A stretch of DNA of 64,000 nt from Pocillopora verrucosa (lineage: Eukaryota > Cnidaria > Anthozoa > Scleractinia > Pocilloporidae): positions 2,417,129-2,481,128 of the forward strand of contig NC_089320.1 in NCBI RefSeq assembly GCF_036669915.1, read 5' to 3'. The position numbers and the translations under genes were made by a program. Positions within the stretch are counted from its first letter, which is position 1. The number at the start of each line of letters is the position of its first letter. Below the pieces are notes generated by a model. That model did no database searches and had not been told where the DNA came from. It was given only the letters and a program-made list of their open reading frames with translations. This document shows positions 37,322 through 49,987 of the stretch, one piece after another.

Positions 37322-40300
37322 TCATACAATTGTACCCTCTTCGTTGTACTTCAGAACTGTTCCAGGAGAGGCCACAGTCCAGACTCGATTCTCAGTTTTC
37401 CACTTTCGCCAAAATTTGCTTCGTCGAGTGAACCACACGTAGAAGTAGTGAATTCTCAAGAGGATCATTATTCCACAAAGAGCATAAATAGCGGCAAACA
37501 CTGCAGTTGTTTCCGGCTCCTTGGACTTGACTAACATTTGAAAAATACCAAATCCTAAAATGGTGCAAATACTAAATATTGTGACAAACAAGTACCAGAG
37601 ATCCAAGCGACTGCAAGGTCCCAGTCCATCGCGGGGTATGCGCCACTGTCAGAAAGATAAAAATAGAAGGAAAGAATGAACAAAGCAGTGTAATATTTCG
37701 CACTATATTTTCGGCAGAAAAATAGCGAAGTAATCAAATATGAATCAGCCTATCGTAGTTAGGACGTGGTCAGAAGTACAAAAAAATGGTTGATTTGCAC
37801 AAGTGTGGTAAAAGAGACTTTAGTGTAAACACGAGACTACCATGCCAAGGAACGAATTTCAACAGCAGTGAGCACGAACTCTATTTAAAAACCTCCCGAC
37901 CATCTTCTCGTCTAATTAACTGACCAATTTGCATTGTTAAGACTGGAGTTACCTCCTACAGTCGTCGGAGCCCGTAAAATTTGCATATTCATCCGAAACA
38001 AGAGATTATTTTGTAATCTCTCGCCCGAAACCCTTGCTCCTGAACCATTGTTTTAAATAAGATCTGGCTTATTCTACCAAACGCAAGTCTTAACAAAGCA
38101 TATTTGTCCGCAAATCTTTGATGCGTCCTTTCCTACAATTTTACACCATTGAAGAAGCCCATCAAATTCTGGTGAAATTGAGGAGCTCGAAGGGTGGTGG
38201 TGGGGGGGGGGGGGGTTGGGTTGTAATTGGTCGATAGTCGGAAACGCATCAAACCTTACGCGTTTTTAAATGAAAACGAGTTATTGTAGAAATTTGAAAA
38301 CGAAAACGCTACTGCAAGTGATAGAGATTATTCCATGGAAAGTTCGCACAAACGATTTTTATTCACGATCGATTTGCGATGCATCAAAAAAAATTACAAG
38401 TGAGCACAGTAAACGAGTGTTTTTTTTTCTCGCTGCATTGCAACGAGTGAATAAAAATCGTTGAAGCAATTTTCATGGTGCGATGTTTTTATTTCATGCA
38501 TACTAATTTAATTTCACATTTCAATGCTAACAAACGACTGTGGATGTACATCTTTCGTCCAATCAGAGACACAAACAAGAGTACTTCAAGGAGTAATTCT
38601 CAGTATGTATGAGATAAATATTATTACGCATATATTTTTTTTCCGTGAACAAAACAGATACATTTGGTCGGAGCCACAGTAGAATGTTCGGTTACAAATT
38701 GCATTCAAGCCTCCCAAGAGGGTTTCCTTGGTTTCAGGCGACACACTTACAAACCCCTGTCCTTACGCGTGACTAAAAAGACGCTATTTATATGTAAATG
38801 TTGCCTGGCGAAGCTAGAAGCTCAAATGCCCAGAGCCACTTTACTTGAGCATTGCACTTCTTCTGTATCAAATAGATAGTGAACATTGACTATCGGCTCT
38901 AGCAGTTAGAACCGTCAGAGTACTTCTGAATACTTTAATACAAAAATTACGCCTATCTCTTTTTTTCCCCGCAAATAGTCGCCCGCTTTGACCTTGAACT
39001 AGAATCTCCAAGCAATTTACAACTCACGGTAGTAGTCTACAGCGCGTGATCAGTAAGAGACAAACACGTGTTACTCCACCAACACTTCTTGGAAACCTTA
39101 ACATTACATTTAATATCGAGTCTTTTCAAGTTCGATGCGCAACATAATAGTTACACTCGTTCAAATCTCACAAGCAGGTCCAGGAAAAATAACAGTTTTA
39201 AAATTGTAATTTAATAGCGGAGCTCGCAAAGCGTAGCCCCATAATTATACAAAATAGTAGTAACCCATCAAGCCGAAAAAATTTGGATGTACGACCGTAC
39301 GACCGTACAAGGTGCTACTTTTAGCATACGCGGCCAACTGTACCACGGGCACCATCTTATAATCAGTCCTCTACACGGACACGGAGAAGTTGCGAATGAT
39401 TAATATACCACGCACTTTATCCATAGCAGGGGTTTAGTTTTGTCGAAGAGCCGTGTGGAGAAAAAAAATGCGAGCTCCGCTTTTAGGCTTGCCTAAATCT
39501 ATATATCAGATAGGTAATGAAAGATGGCGAAATTTGTACTCGGTCTTCGAGGGATGTTCGTTATTCATTTTTCTCAAGCACGGGAGAAAGAGGTCAACCT
39601 CTCGAGGACTAAAGCATCACACCTATGGTCTCGCGGCGCGAAGCTCTACTACTGTACGTCAAAGGGCGGAACAAGGAAAAAAACTTGGCGCCCCGCGAGA
39701 AATCGAACTTTAGACCTTGGGATTTCGCGCTTCAAAGAGACAAAGAGTACTCTGTATCTCCCTCGTGGAATCGAACCTCTCACCATCGGTTTCTTTAGTT
39801 ACCATTTGAGCTTCAGAATACCCCTAGATTAGTACGGCCATATTAACATGAAAATACAATTTGGGGACCCTCTACAATTTCGCGAAAAAAAATTCAATGC
39901 AAACAAACATCTGAAGGGGAAAAATTATGATTAAAAGCATTTCTAGTGAAAATTGAAATTTAAAACCTATTTCACCAAAAAAAAAATTTATATGGAGAAT
40001 TTAGTGAATGTAAATGAAGGGATTATAGTGATTTCAGGGATTTTTTTCCTCGCGCTTCTTAGGGGCTGCCAATTCGAAACGTCTAAGGTTGAATCCGCGC
40101 CAGAGACTGCACTAGAGTGTTTTTTTTCTGGCACTACGCGGCTAGAAAAAAAAAGAAAAAAAAACCACGGTGCAGCAAGTTTCTCTATTGAATCCCTTTT
40201 TTCTCTTTGAAGCGAAGGTTTAATTTAATTCAATTCGAAGTCGAGATCTGGGTTGGCTTCGTCACGGTATGGTAAAAAAGTTATAGGTTCGAATTCGAAC

Positions 40301-41962
40301 AAATGGTTTTCCGAAATTACAGAAGATTTCTTGATTTCTTCATCAGTGAACCGCAGGATTCAACGCTTAAGGGTCAAATAAGTATTTTAACTGCACCGAA
40401 AACAAACATCTATTATTGGACTCATCTGATATTATATTCAGTCCGACTAATCACTACAATTTGGACAAATTCCAAACAAACAAATATTTCAAGGGTGGAA
40501 GAAATAATTTTGCGCGTTTCTGGCACAAAATAAAAGTTAAAATTTATTTTCGGACAGGTGAAAAGATAAAGTTTTTTTTGGATGCAAAGAAAGTGATTAA
40601 TATTTGAACTTTTTATATCATTGTAATTCTATTCGTTCTTTTTTTTTTCTTTTCTTGAAGGTTGCAAAAACTACAGTCACAACTGCCAAATTTCTCACTT
40701 TTTTTTTCTAATTTTCAATTATTTAGCTTCTCGTTTAATTGCAATCTTTCTATTTGAAACAACAATCGCGCCTCTTTCCAACAGTGAAAACTGTTTAAAA
40801 TGCTCATCAATAAATCAGTGGGCAAGATTTTAGACGTCGTTTATAGCCTTCCCTGTCGAAAGCTTCTTTCTGAATAATCTTTCATAGACTAAACTGCAAG
40901 CTTTCTATAAAATTTAAATTTACTTAAACTGCAAATATGACGCAGTTTACGATAGCAATATTCGACTTTCACATCGTTGCTTTATACTCAAAGAGTTACC
41001 CAATCAAATTTACGTTGTATCAACAAAAAATTACAATACTGGTACGCTATGCCCACTTAACTATGAGAAATGGATGCCAGCCAGTTTTCCGAAAAAAGAA
41101 AAAAAAACCATTTCGGGTAATTATTCAACGGGTTCGACTCAGTGGTTTTGAAGTTTCTTTTGCATTCACCGCGACTTGCCATTAGAAAATTTCCGGTGGC
41201 AAAGTCAAATTAGTATTTTGATAACATTACAGGACAAACAGTATTTATACTCACTAATGTATGACAATACAGAAATTGGATGATCCGCGAGGTTTGTGAT
41301 GATAGAAAACCAGTCGGGCGTGAGAATATAAACAAAGAAACCGGCATAAATAATATTCAAACGATGTTAATGTTTTAGTTGGCCTCTTGCATATAACAAA
41401 GTCTATTAAAAGTTAACAAATTGTGGGAACCATGTGTCGGGATTCAAATAGATATTATTTGTTTCTTAATAAAAAAAAATGCATCGCTTACCTGCTGAAA
41501 CGGTTTTGTCCGCTTCCTGATAACCACAAATCGTGAACACAGCTCACACGAGGTCGTTTGGGAAATTTGGAACCACTTTACCAGACAACTCTCGTGAACC
41601 CATTTCGCAGACCCAGCGCATTTGCACGGGCTGATTAAAACTTCTTCTCCTCTACTTTGACAAATTCTACACTCATCCTCTTCAGTCAAGTCGGCACACC
41701 CGTCCTTTAAGGGCGCGACAGCCGACGAGGAGAGAAGTGGGTCTTCGCTGGATGTGCTCTTTTTGTCAGCGAACGAATGATCGCTACAGTCAGCGCTTCC
41801 GATTGCATCTTGAATCTCGCTGTTTTTCGATGATCCCACTACGTGCTCGTTCTCTTTCGAGGAATTTATCACTGTCATGTCACGCTGCGTGGTAACAGCA
41901 TCCATTGGGGTACGGTTATCCAAAATACTTTCCTCTTCGAGTTTTATACAGGTACCTTCCAT
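37322..41962 (-). CDS. MARCHF2/3-like: MARCH-type (RING-CH) membrane E3 ubiquitin ligase, 264 aa
   Basis: Two exons: 41492-41962 (ATG at 41960-41962) and 37322-37645 (stop at 37322), joined in phase 0 across a 3.8 kb intron. Residues 1-95 are an acidic, Ser-rich, probably disordered cytosolic tail. Residues 98-142 form a RING-CH zinc finger with all eight ligands (C98, C101, C113, C115, H123, C126, C139, C142), including the diagnostic WVHESCLVKW. The junction PFQQ|WRIP matches the linker after the finger in MARCH2/3. Two hydrophobic segments follow (about 173-195 and 205-228), giving the usual two-pass topology with both ends cytosolic, then a basic stretch (RRSKFWRKWK). The protein ends TIV, a class I PDZ ligand like that of human MARCH3. 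The family ubiquitinates membrane cargo in endosomes and ER; substrates here are unknown. Length is near that of MARCH2/3 (about 250). Confidence 0.93.
38196..38220 (+). repeat. G-rich run in MARCH intron
   Basis: A run of 14 or more G residues flanked by GGTGGTGG and TTGGG. It could form a G-quadruplex on the plus strand, which is the non-coding strand for the host gene. Confidence 0.6.
39217..39483 (+). mobile_element. AGCTC-terminal element, copy 2 (inverted relative to copy 1)
   Basis: It starts AGCGGAGCTCGCA and ends TGCGAGCTCCGCT, an almost exact inverted pair. The left half is the reverse complement of the right half of 23468-23745. The middle lacks the tRNA-like insert. It lies in the MARCH-gene intron. 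Confidence 0.65.
39630..39800 (-). repeat. Possible tRNA-derived repeat fragments
   Basis: On the minus strand there are two B-box-like motifs: GAGGTTCGATTCCACG near 39767-39782 and AAGTTCGATTTCTCG near 39699-39713. I could not fold either into a full tRNA or pair them with clear A boxes. Confidence 0.3.
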
Positions 41963-44900
41963 GTCTGCGACCGTCAAATTTCTGTTAAATTGCCACTAAC
42001 ATCTATGAAAACAAAAAAAGCGAATTTTTTTCGCTGTCACCGAAACTTCCCTATCGCGTGATGAGCGAAATTAAGTCAATTTTCCAGACTTGTCGTCGCT
42101 AGTTGTGACAATATCTTTTTAAATATATTTTACCTTACTTTAACTGACGCACTGAAGTCATTCTCAGGCCCCTCAGCCACAATCTTATTAGTGATAGGCG
42201 TCAAATTATTGCGGTGTACTTATCTATTTGATGACTTGTACTGTCTGATGGAGAGAGACACCTCTTGGCGCACTAATAAATATTTGTTTGGACAAAACAC
42301 AAAAAAAAAAACGTGATTTTTGTCGCCTGTCAAAGAGCTTTGTGGTAGGTAAGTGTGATTGGTTTACAAAGCCTTTTGTTCACACGCTCAGGTGAAACTT
42401 CTCGCGAAGATTCGATTCTTATTGGTTCGTGACCGGTAACTAAGTGAACCGGAAGTGAATTCAACACTTTCATATGGTTTGTGTGACAGAAAGGAAGTGA
42501 GAAATTGGTATCAGTTCCTATATTCCTAAAGACAGGGATTTATGATACACCGAGAATTTCATCCAATAGATTGTCTACCGCCTCAACAGAAAGCACTTCA
42601 CGTGCCGTGATTTTACAACCTGCTGTACGCGCGTGCTAATCTGCATTTTTGCCCTGAAGCGCAAAATCATTTTTTAGACTTCGTGAACTTTATCAATTTC
42701 CGGCTCGTGCACGCGAATTACAGACTCGAAGAGCCATTAATTCGTCAGGGCACGAGTTGTTAAGACTTGTTTTTAGATATTAAGGCGTCATAACGGTTAT
42801 TTGCTAAGTCTTATAAATTACCTGTGTCTATTTATGTCACGTAAAGCGGTTTTGAGAATCCATTAACTCAAGGCTCTCACAAAATTTCCCGACCACTATA
42901 GACCGCAGAAAAGTTTGAACGAGATTTTATTACCTTTTCCTACACCGCAAACTTGCAGTATTAGCAAAAAGCATGGCAATATCTTGTTAGAACCTCACGC
43001 GAGCGGTTTGCTTTCAGTCTCAAGCGAAACAAATTTCTTTTGTGTATACGATTGGTATATGCGTCTTTCTTAATTAACAGAATACAAATTATGACAGAAT
43101 TATGCCCAATTTCCGGCGAATGTCAGTGAAACTTTCTTTAGCTTAGGAGCAAAATAGTAATCAGAGGAACAGTTCATCTTATTTTATCAAATCGTTGATA
43201 CAAATAATTTGCAATTAAAAGTAATATTGTTAAAAGCCATTAACAGACTTTTATGGCAACCAGGTCTAGAATGGTCGTCAACCGGAATGAATTATATGAA
43301 AACTTTCTCGTATTCCTGTCCGGTGAAATTTCCTGATCATGAGTACTTACGAGGAACTGGTCTTCAGCTGCACCATCCTGTAGAAGACTGAGATGATTAG
43401 ACACCAAAAGAGTCTTTTTTACTTAAAGGCGCGATGTCCGTATTTGGGTACCGGTGTGTTATGTAACTAAACTGAACAAAAGCAAAAATTTGACAATGTC
43501 TTATCTAAGGTTGATCTTACGGCCCTTCTGAAGATAAGTGGCTGTAACATATCAAATCTACTAGAAAAAAGAAGCAACCACGAAAGTCAGTCCAAGTAAA
43601 GCAGTCCGCTTGAAACATCGCCGAAAACTTCCTGGAAAGATTACCTGTTTCGTTATTCGCGCCGTATCAGCAACAAATTCTAAACTAATCTCAAAGAAAT
43701 TACCTAGATGAAATGAACCTCGTCATCTCCACCTCTGATTTACTGTCTTTGTGATCGCTGAAATGTGTGTGATATTTGGAGCAATATCAATAATTAAGTC
43801 TCAGCGGGAATAATAACATTTCTTTGGGAAAATAGTCGAACAGTTCTTCCCTTGCGGCCGGTTTGGCCTCAGTTAACCTATCTCATTCCACCACGTACGG
43901 AACACATGATCAAACGTTCTATCACGAAAAGAACACGTCGAAAAAAGCGTCTGAAATTTTTGGATAATCTGGACAAGCTTGAGTTGACTAAGTTGTGCCA
44001 GTAGTTTATAGTTTGAAGAAAAAAATGACTTTTACGTACCTAACTACTCCAAGCCTGTCCACATCCTTATAAAAATGCTGTTCTCACTGACACAACTGAG
44101 ACAATATTGTGACTGGCCAATCGATTTGAATTATCTTTGTAGTCAAAACATTCTTTGAACAGAGCAAACTACTTTTGTTACAGATGCAAAAATGCAAGTA
44201 GTTGAACGAAACAATTGATTTCCAGAAAAAATATTGACTTGAGGCACATACACTGTACAAGAGGGTTTCAAGGTTAGAGATTTGATGATTGGAAACATAA
44301 AAACTAAATTTAGCTCCCGTATTAATATACCTAAAACATTAAACAGAGTGATCTGTAGAACACAACTTAGAAAAATTCCTATAAAAATTCTATCCTCGTT
44401 TTTAAGTATGCATAATCGAGAAGACAGATATTCACAAAGCTCCATTGACAATTTGGACTTTAGCACACCTTCACGAGGCAATTGAATGAAACAGACGCAC
44501 TTTTGTGCAATTGAGCAGAATTAATCGTGCTTTCATCCAACGCACGTGATTGTATGTGTCCTCAGCCAACGAAGCGCTTCAACCAAATTAAAGAGTATTT
44601 CAAAGGCAGCACCCTACATATTAAATTTTGCTTCATCTACAGAGTGTAAAAAACAAGATAAAATAAGATGACTTTTCTTATCATGATCTATGTTCGTAAC
44701 GTTATAGAGAGTGTCTGAGACGCTTAGACAAGGATTAAGTTCGTGCGCACACGAACAAGCCTGTCGCCTTAGCGGTACGTAAGTGAATGATTTCAAAAGC
44801 AGAATGTTAGTGCAAGTGTTGGGAGCCTTGAGGAACAATTCTGTATCTGCGTGCGTGGAAAAGCTCATTCAGTTTTTATATCGTGCCGGTTGTTATGCAA

Positions 44901-45966
44901 AATAAAATTCTCACAGGCGACACAGAAATTAGCCCTAACCTCTTGGAGGACACAGTAGTGTTGTGTTTTCATTGCACACAACTTGAACTCCTGGTTTTAG
45001 CACGCCAACGAACTGCCAAAGCGAACACTTGATGCCGCCCTATGTTTCCAAGCTTGGTGTCAAGACCAAACTGCGGGCATTTCAGCACAGTTTGATAAGC
45101 TCCAAAGGTCTTAACTTACTTTTTTATATAAAAAAAAAAGGTTATCTAGACAAGATTAAGTGGGTGAATTTGTAACAAATTGAACAAAGAAATTATTTCT
45201 CTTAATTTTTTTAAGTTCCCAGATTAACGAAGCACTCGAATTTTCAAATCTGCCATAAAATTTATCAGATGGTGTGAACTTGAATTCGTACAGAGGACAA
45301 GTTTATAGATGAAAGATATTTGTGGAAGGGTTTTGTTTATTCTAATTAATGAGTATATAGGTCACATACAGTATTTTGTTTTATTTCATACAATTCTTAA
45401 GTGGTGAAAAGCCATTAGTGATTATGAATGAGTCAGACACTCAGAAACTTGAACTGGCTTTACCAGTGAGCGGATATCAACCCAGTAATTGCTTTGTTCT
45501 ACTGTTTATGCCTAAAACTTGCTTCAATCCAAGCTACTCTGACTTCTTACCCTTATGATTTCAAAGCCTCTGTATTGAGTTTGAAAATCATCGAAAAATA
45601 TGGAAAGAAACAAGTGCATGCTGCATAGTCTTTCTCAGTAATGATGAAAAGATGACCTTTCACTTTTGAACAGAGCACTATTGCAAACTGTCTCTAGAAC
45701 ATTCGACTGTGCAGTGTTACTAATACTTAAAAGATTTAATATAAGAGAGTCAGTTAGATCACAGCTCTTCAATAGTCTGATATCATTGCGACTTCCGTGC
45801 TATATATATATTTATCTTGTTTAATGTTCGACGAGCCTGTGGTCACAAATGGTAAGAAATTCTTTCTTTAAGAGATTCCAGCCACTATATAACCAATCAC
45901 TCGCTGACTGTACTTGAGCAACCATTCAGTTAAACACATTTAAAACAAAATTAAAATTAACAGGGT

Positions 45967-46035
45967 AATTTAGTATTATCAACTGAGTTGATAACCTAAA
46001 TTGGCCGACGCAAAGAGTTCAAAAGCTGAAATTAC
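45967..46035 (+). repeat. Single arm related to the 16.2 kb foldback MITE
   Basis: AATTTAGTATTATCAACTG, then GTTGATAACCTAAATTGGCC and GCAAAGAGTTCAAAAGCTGA follow the order of an arm of the 16209-16390 element. No opposite arm is seen nearby. Confidence 0.5.
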
Positions 46036-48967
46036 TTGTGAACGGTACTCTTTCTGAGAAAGGCATTTTGCTTCGTTGTACGCGAAAAGACTTTTCCAAG
46101 CACGGCGTAAAGTAAAGTAAATAAATTAAATAACGAAGACGGAAATACTTTACAGGATCAGGAAGGAAGTGTGCTTTGTATGTAACATTGCTCTCGGTGT
46201 TAACCTGCATGGGAAACCTTTTGTTACCAATCAGTATTAATTAAAAACCATTCGTTCCATGAGGTTCATAGACTTTGCATATTTCATACCTATACAAGCG
46301 GAAATATCAGCTGTTAGTGTTTGGCTGCTCCCTCTGTTTTAGTCTTCTACAAACCTCTCTTGAAGCCACTTTGGTAATTACGCAGTCCGACACCGTACCC
46401 TAAAGTTTTAACATTTACAGAAATAAGAGAGGTTACTATGAAACCATAACCGTACCTCACATCCAGGGGTCTGATGCCGCGATCTTGACTTTGATCATAA
46501 ATTCGTACCTTATATCCAAGAGTCATAAATCCATACTCTATATCCTGGGGTTCTAAAACCGTTCCTTATACAAAGTACATTTGCAAAAAAGCCGATTTGT
46601 GAACGTTTTTCTGTTTGTTTGTTTCTCTGGAATTTTCACGGTAGTGTTACTTATAGGGCCGTGCCTAAATTGCGATATTGGACACACTCAAAGCATATCG
46701 TTGCGAACGAACATAGAACTGACTTGATAAAAGCTTGCTCAGGGATCATCTCACTTTACTCATAAATCGGCAACACAGTTAACACAACAATTATACAAAA
46801 AGCCTCATAAATTATCGATATAACCCAGTCTGGTCATAAGTGTCATTTGGGTGGCGAAATTAGTTAGATTGACAGGTATCTTTTGAAATCTTTTGTTCCA
46901 ATTTCTTTTGCTCGCCTTTCCGAGTCGGCAGCTAACTGGATACAGCTGAACGCACCCATGAAAATCTACGGCTTTAGCAGTCTTCTTTGAAACTAAATTA
47001 CTGAAAGCGACTTTGTTCTAAGCTGGTTTCAAAAGCACGTGGGCTCTTCATGAGATACTCCCAATAGCAACAGAAGACAAAGGATGCCTTATCTCATGTT
47101 TGATCTCATTAACCTTATTATCAGACTTACTGGCTGTGCGATAACAGCTGGAATCTGCTATAAATACACACGCGAAAATTAAACCAAAGTAAGAAAATCC
47201 TTTCCAAAGAGTTTGCCCAACTGCATGGAAAATGCGGCTAGCTGTGAGCGAAATAACACAACCAGCCTTTGAGTCGAAAATTGTAGCAAAGAATAAATTA
47301 TCCCAGCGAAATGAACCTAAACGCTTTCACTTTGGTTTATGGACTTTTTGACTGTTCATAGGATCAATATTGATAACAAGGTCTCTACAAGAACAATGCT
47401 TTATGAAGTTAGTTCTTTGAAAAAGGGTTATTTAGGTCCCGCCTTCGTGCGCCTAATTAGCTGTAAACCCTGGTTAATTCCTTCACGTAGCGAGATGCTG
47501 AACTGATCACGTGAAAAGTCAAAATTCTCTTTTAAGACAGAAATACACCAATGCACTGCGTTAAATCATCACCAGAAGAAATCAAACAATTTTGTTGGAT
47601 TTTGTATTAAAGACAAAATTGTAGACAATTTTGTAACAGTCGTAGATTTTTCGAGAAAGGCTAAGGTTTTTCAAAGACGGAACTAATTGTTCAATGGAAA
47701 ATCGTGAAGTCATGCTTAATCATTCATATGGTAATTTAAATATTATCTTATTGAAGCTCTTGAAGATCGCAGCTGATGGTTACAGTCATCTTTTACATAC
47801 AGCATTCAGAAGGCCACCTTTTCAATGATCTTAAACTCGACATTTTTATTTGCTTTTGCCGATAGTTGTATTAAAAAAAAAAGTCTATCAAACTTGATTT
47901 TGATAAAGCCGCACACGTATATCTAAAGAATAGAAACATCATAGCTTTAGATTTGAAGCCTAATCGAGAAACTGACACCAAGACTGTCTTGGGAAAAGAA
48001 ATAAAAAATTAACGGTTGCAGGAAATCTGAGAAATGATTTTCAACTCTTCAGTGGTGAAATATGCACTCAATCGGGAAAAAAGGCACAAAGGCCCATTTA
48101 TAGCTTGGACTTTGCTCGTTCAAACGTAGAGAGGCTGCCTATTTTTGAAAAATGGCTGCCACAGACACCTCTGTTCAGCACACCTTGCAAATGGCGCTCT
48201 CCCAGTTACCACAGCTAATGTAACAAACTTGGCAAAAGATGAGATTACGTTTTCATTAGCGTTCATCGTCACGATTTTCCTCCACTGATGTCATTAGGCT
48301 CAAGTTGAAACTCGCATGCATGTGAAGAAGCCTGTTGCTTCAACACGATACGTAAGTTGCTTCAAACGCAAGAGATTCCTGTGTCGATGAATAATTCTAA
48401 AATATATGATTCATATGTCATAATATAAATTATGTTTTAACCCAATATAAAAAATGCTTAGACATTTTTTTTAGGAAATGCACTGAACGTAATCACATGT
48501 AGTTTAATTTCTAACGCTTGAGTGAATGGGTACGTACTGCATCATTTGCAGAACAACCTGGAACTTCCCAACGTCTTTTCATGCGAATTTTCACTGAAGC
48601 CAAAGTTTCAAATTGGGAGAATTACAGAATATCAACTGGAGTGTCACTCAGATTGTTAATAAACGGTAAACAATAGCGCCAGTGTTCAACATTTTAACTA
48701 CGAGAGTTCTCTTTCTTCGTATATTCAAGTGAACGAAATAAAAACAGTTTGGTTGATCATGAAGGACAATTTGGCTTGTATCATGGTTCTTATACTGGAC
48801 CTAACTTCACTGAATTTGACTTAGCCTCTTCGCAAAACGAAGATATCAGCTCCACAAGGAGACCTGCAGCCTAAACTCAGCATGTTACAAGCACCAGTTA
48901 AACTCGCTTTGGTGAAATTTTAGTTATACAGAGATCAAACTAAGGGAAAAGTTGGTTGTAAATGTGT

Positions 48968-49170
48968 AGCGGAAAGTAACTTGCAAAAGCCCAACTTTCG
49001 CAAAGTGTTTTGATCGATCTCCAAATGTCATGAGCCTTTGGGATGTATCTCGAAGTTTCATGTCTTTTTCAAAGCTCACCATGTCTTGGATTTCTTCATT
49101 TAGTTGAGGATCTTTAGCAAAGGTAGCTAAGTGGGGCGGCAACAGTGTTCGTTTGATCGAATCTACGCTT
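48968..49170 (-). CDS. Candidate internal exon, unknown protein
   Basis: The minus-strand frame gives about 65 residues of protein-like composition, including LPPHLATFAKDPQLNEEIQD and MKLRDTSQRLMTFGDRSKHF. An acceptor-like TTTTCAAG sits at the upstream edge (about 49171) and a GTTACT donor follows LLQ at about 48967. It is amphipathic and charged, unlike the AT-rich noise around it. I could not find convincing partner exons, so it may be part of an unfound gene, a relic, or chance. No family assigned. Confidence 0.35.
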
Positions 49171-49911
49171 GAAAATCAATGATTACGTAGAAGGTGACGT
49201 ACCGCATGTAAAAGAACACAAAAAAGCTTATCCCAACTTAACCATAATTAAGAGTACCTTGCCCCTTTTCTAGCACTGCTTTAAATTACTAGAGTTAAGT
49301 AAAAGTAATAATGATGAATTCCAACGCCTCAGTTTTTTACTTAATCTCTGTCTCGCATTTTCAAAATTAAATATCTCACCGTTTCGCGAGTCTCAGATGT
49401 TATCATTCGTCTTCCTCGATGAATAATCATGGTATTCCAAGGTCTCTAAGAAATTTCTTTCTCTTGACAATTCAAGCTATGTTATAGGTCAAAGGAGCGA
49501 GCTACGCACTTTGATATACATATATATTCCAATACTGTATAGCGCTCAAAGACAATTTCAATACCGCTATAGCTATATAGATACTTGTCTATGAAAGTGC
49601 TTGGTTTTCTCTATCAACAATCCTATTAATATATTCGGCACATACCATATTCCATTTTCGTCCTATACTATCTCCAAGTGTTTCAATTCAAGGCAATTAG
49701 GCATGAAAAACCTTTCCTTAAGTTCCGGTTAGAAACTCATTTATGTTTAGTTCTCGATAGCAGGAAAAATCACAGGATCCAAAGACTTCCAGTGGATCTT
49801 GCAGTTTGGGTCTATACCATTTTTATTTCCAATTGTCGCTATATTGAGCTCATGAGAAATAATAAACACATCAATGATATTGTTGCTGTTGACAGTGATA
49901 TGTATCTACCA

Positions 49912-49987
49912 ACCTCGTTCCCAAGGTCTCCTCTCTTTCTCAACTTTCTCGAGGGAAGAAGAGAGAAGACCCTGGAAACGAGGTTTT
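49912..49987. mobile_element. Short palindromic element (~75 bp)
   Basis: The left arm CCTCGTTCCCAAGGTCTCCT and the right arm ending GACCCTGGAAACGAGG pair almost throughout around a short loop at about 49945. The length and hairpin form fit a very small foldback MITE. Part of a plus-strand open frame reads through it and is an artefact. Confidence 0.65.

Noticed and set aside
41190..41310. Protein-like minus-strand stretch (TPDWFSIITNLADHP) in the MARCH intron
   Set aside because: It has a donor-like GTGAGT but no AG acceptor in a usable position, and exons 1 and 2 already join in phase at the place expected from MARCH2/3.
44143..44485. Overlapping open frames on both strands at 44.1-44.5 kb
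   Set aside because: The plus-strand frame has a moderately protein-like end (SMHNREDRYSQSSIDNLDF), but no splice sites or partner exons were found and the opposite strand is equally open.
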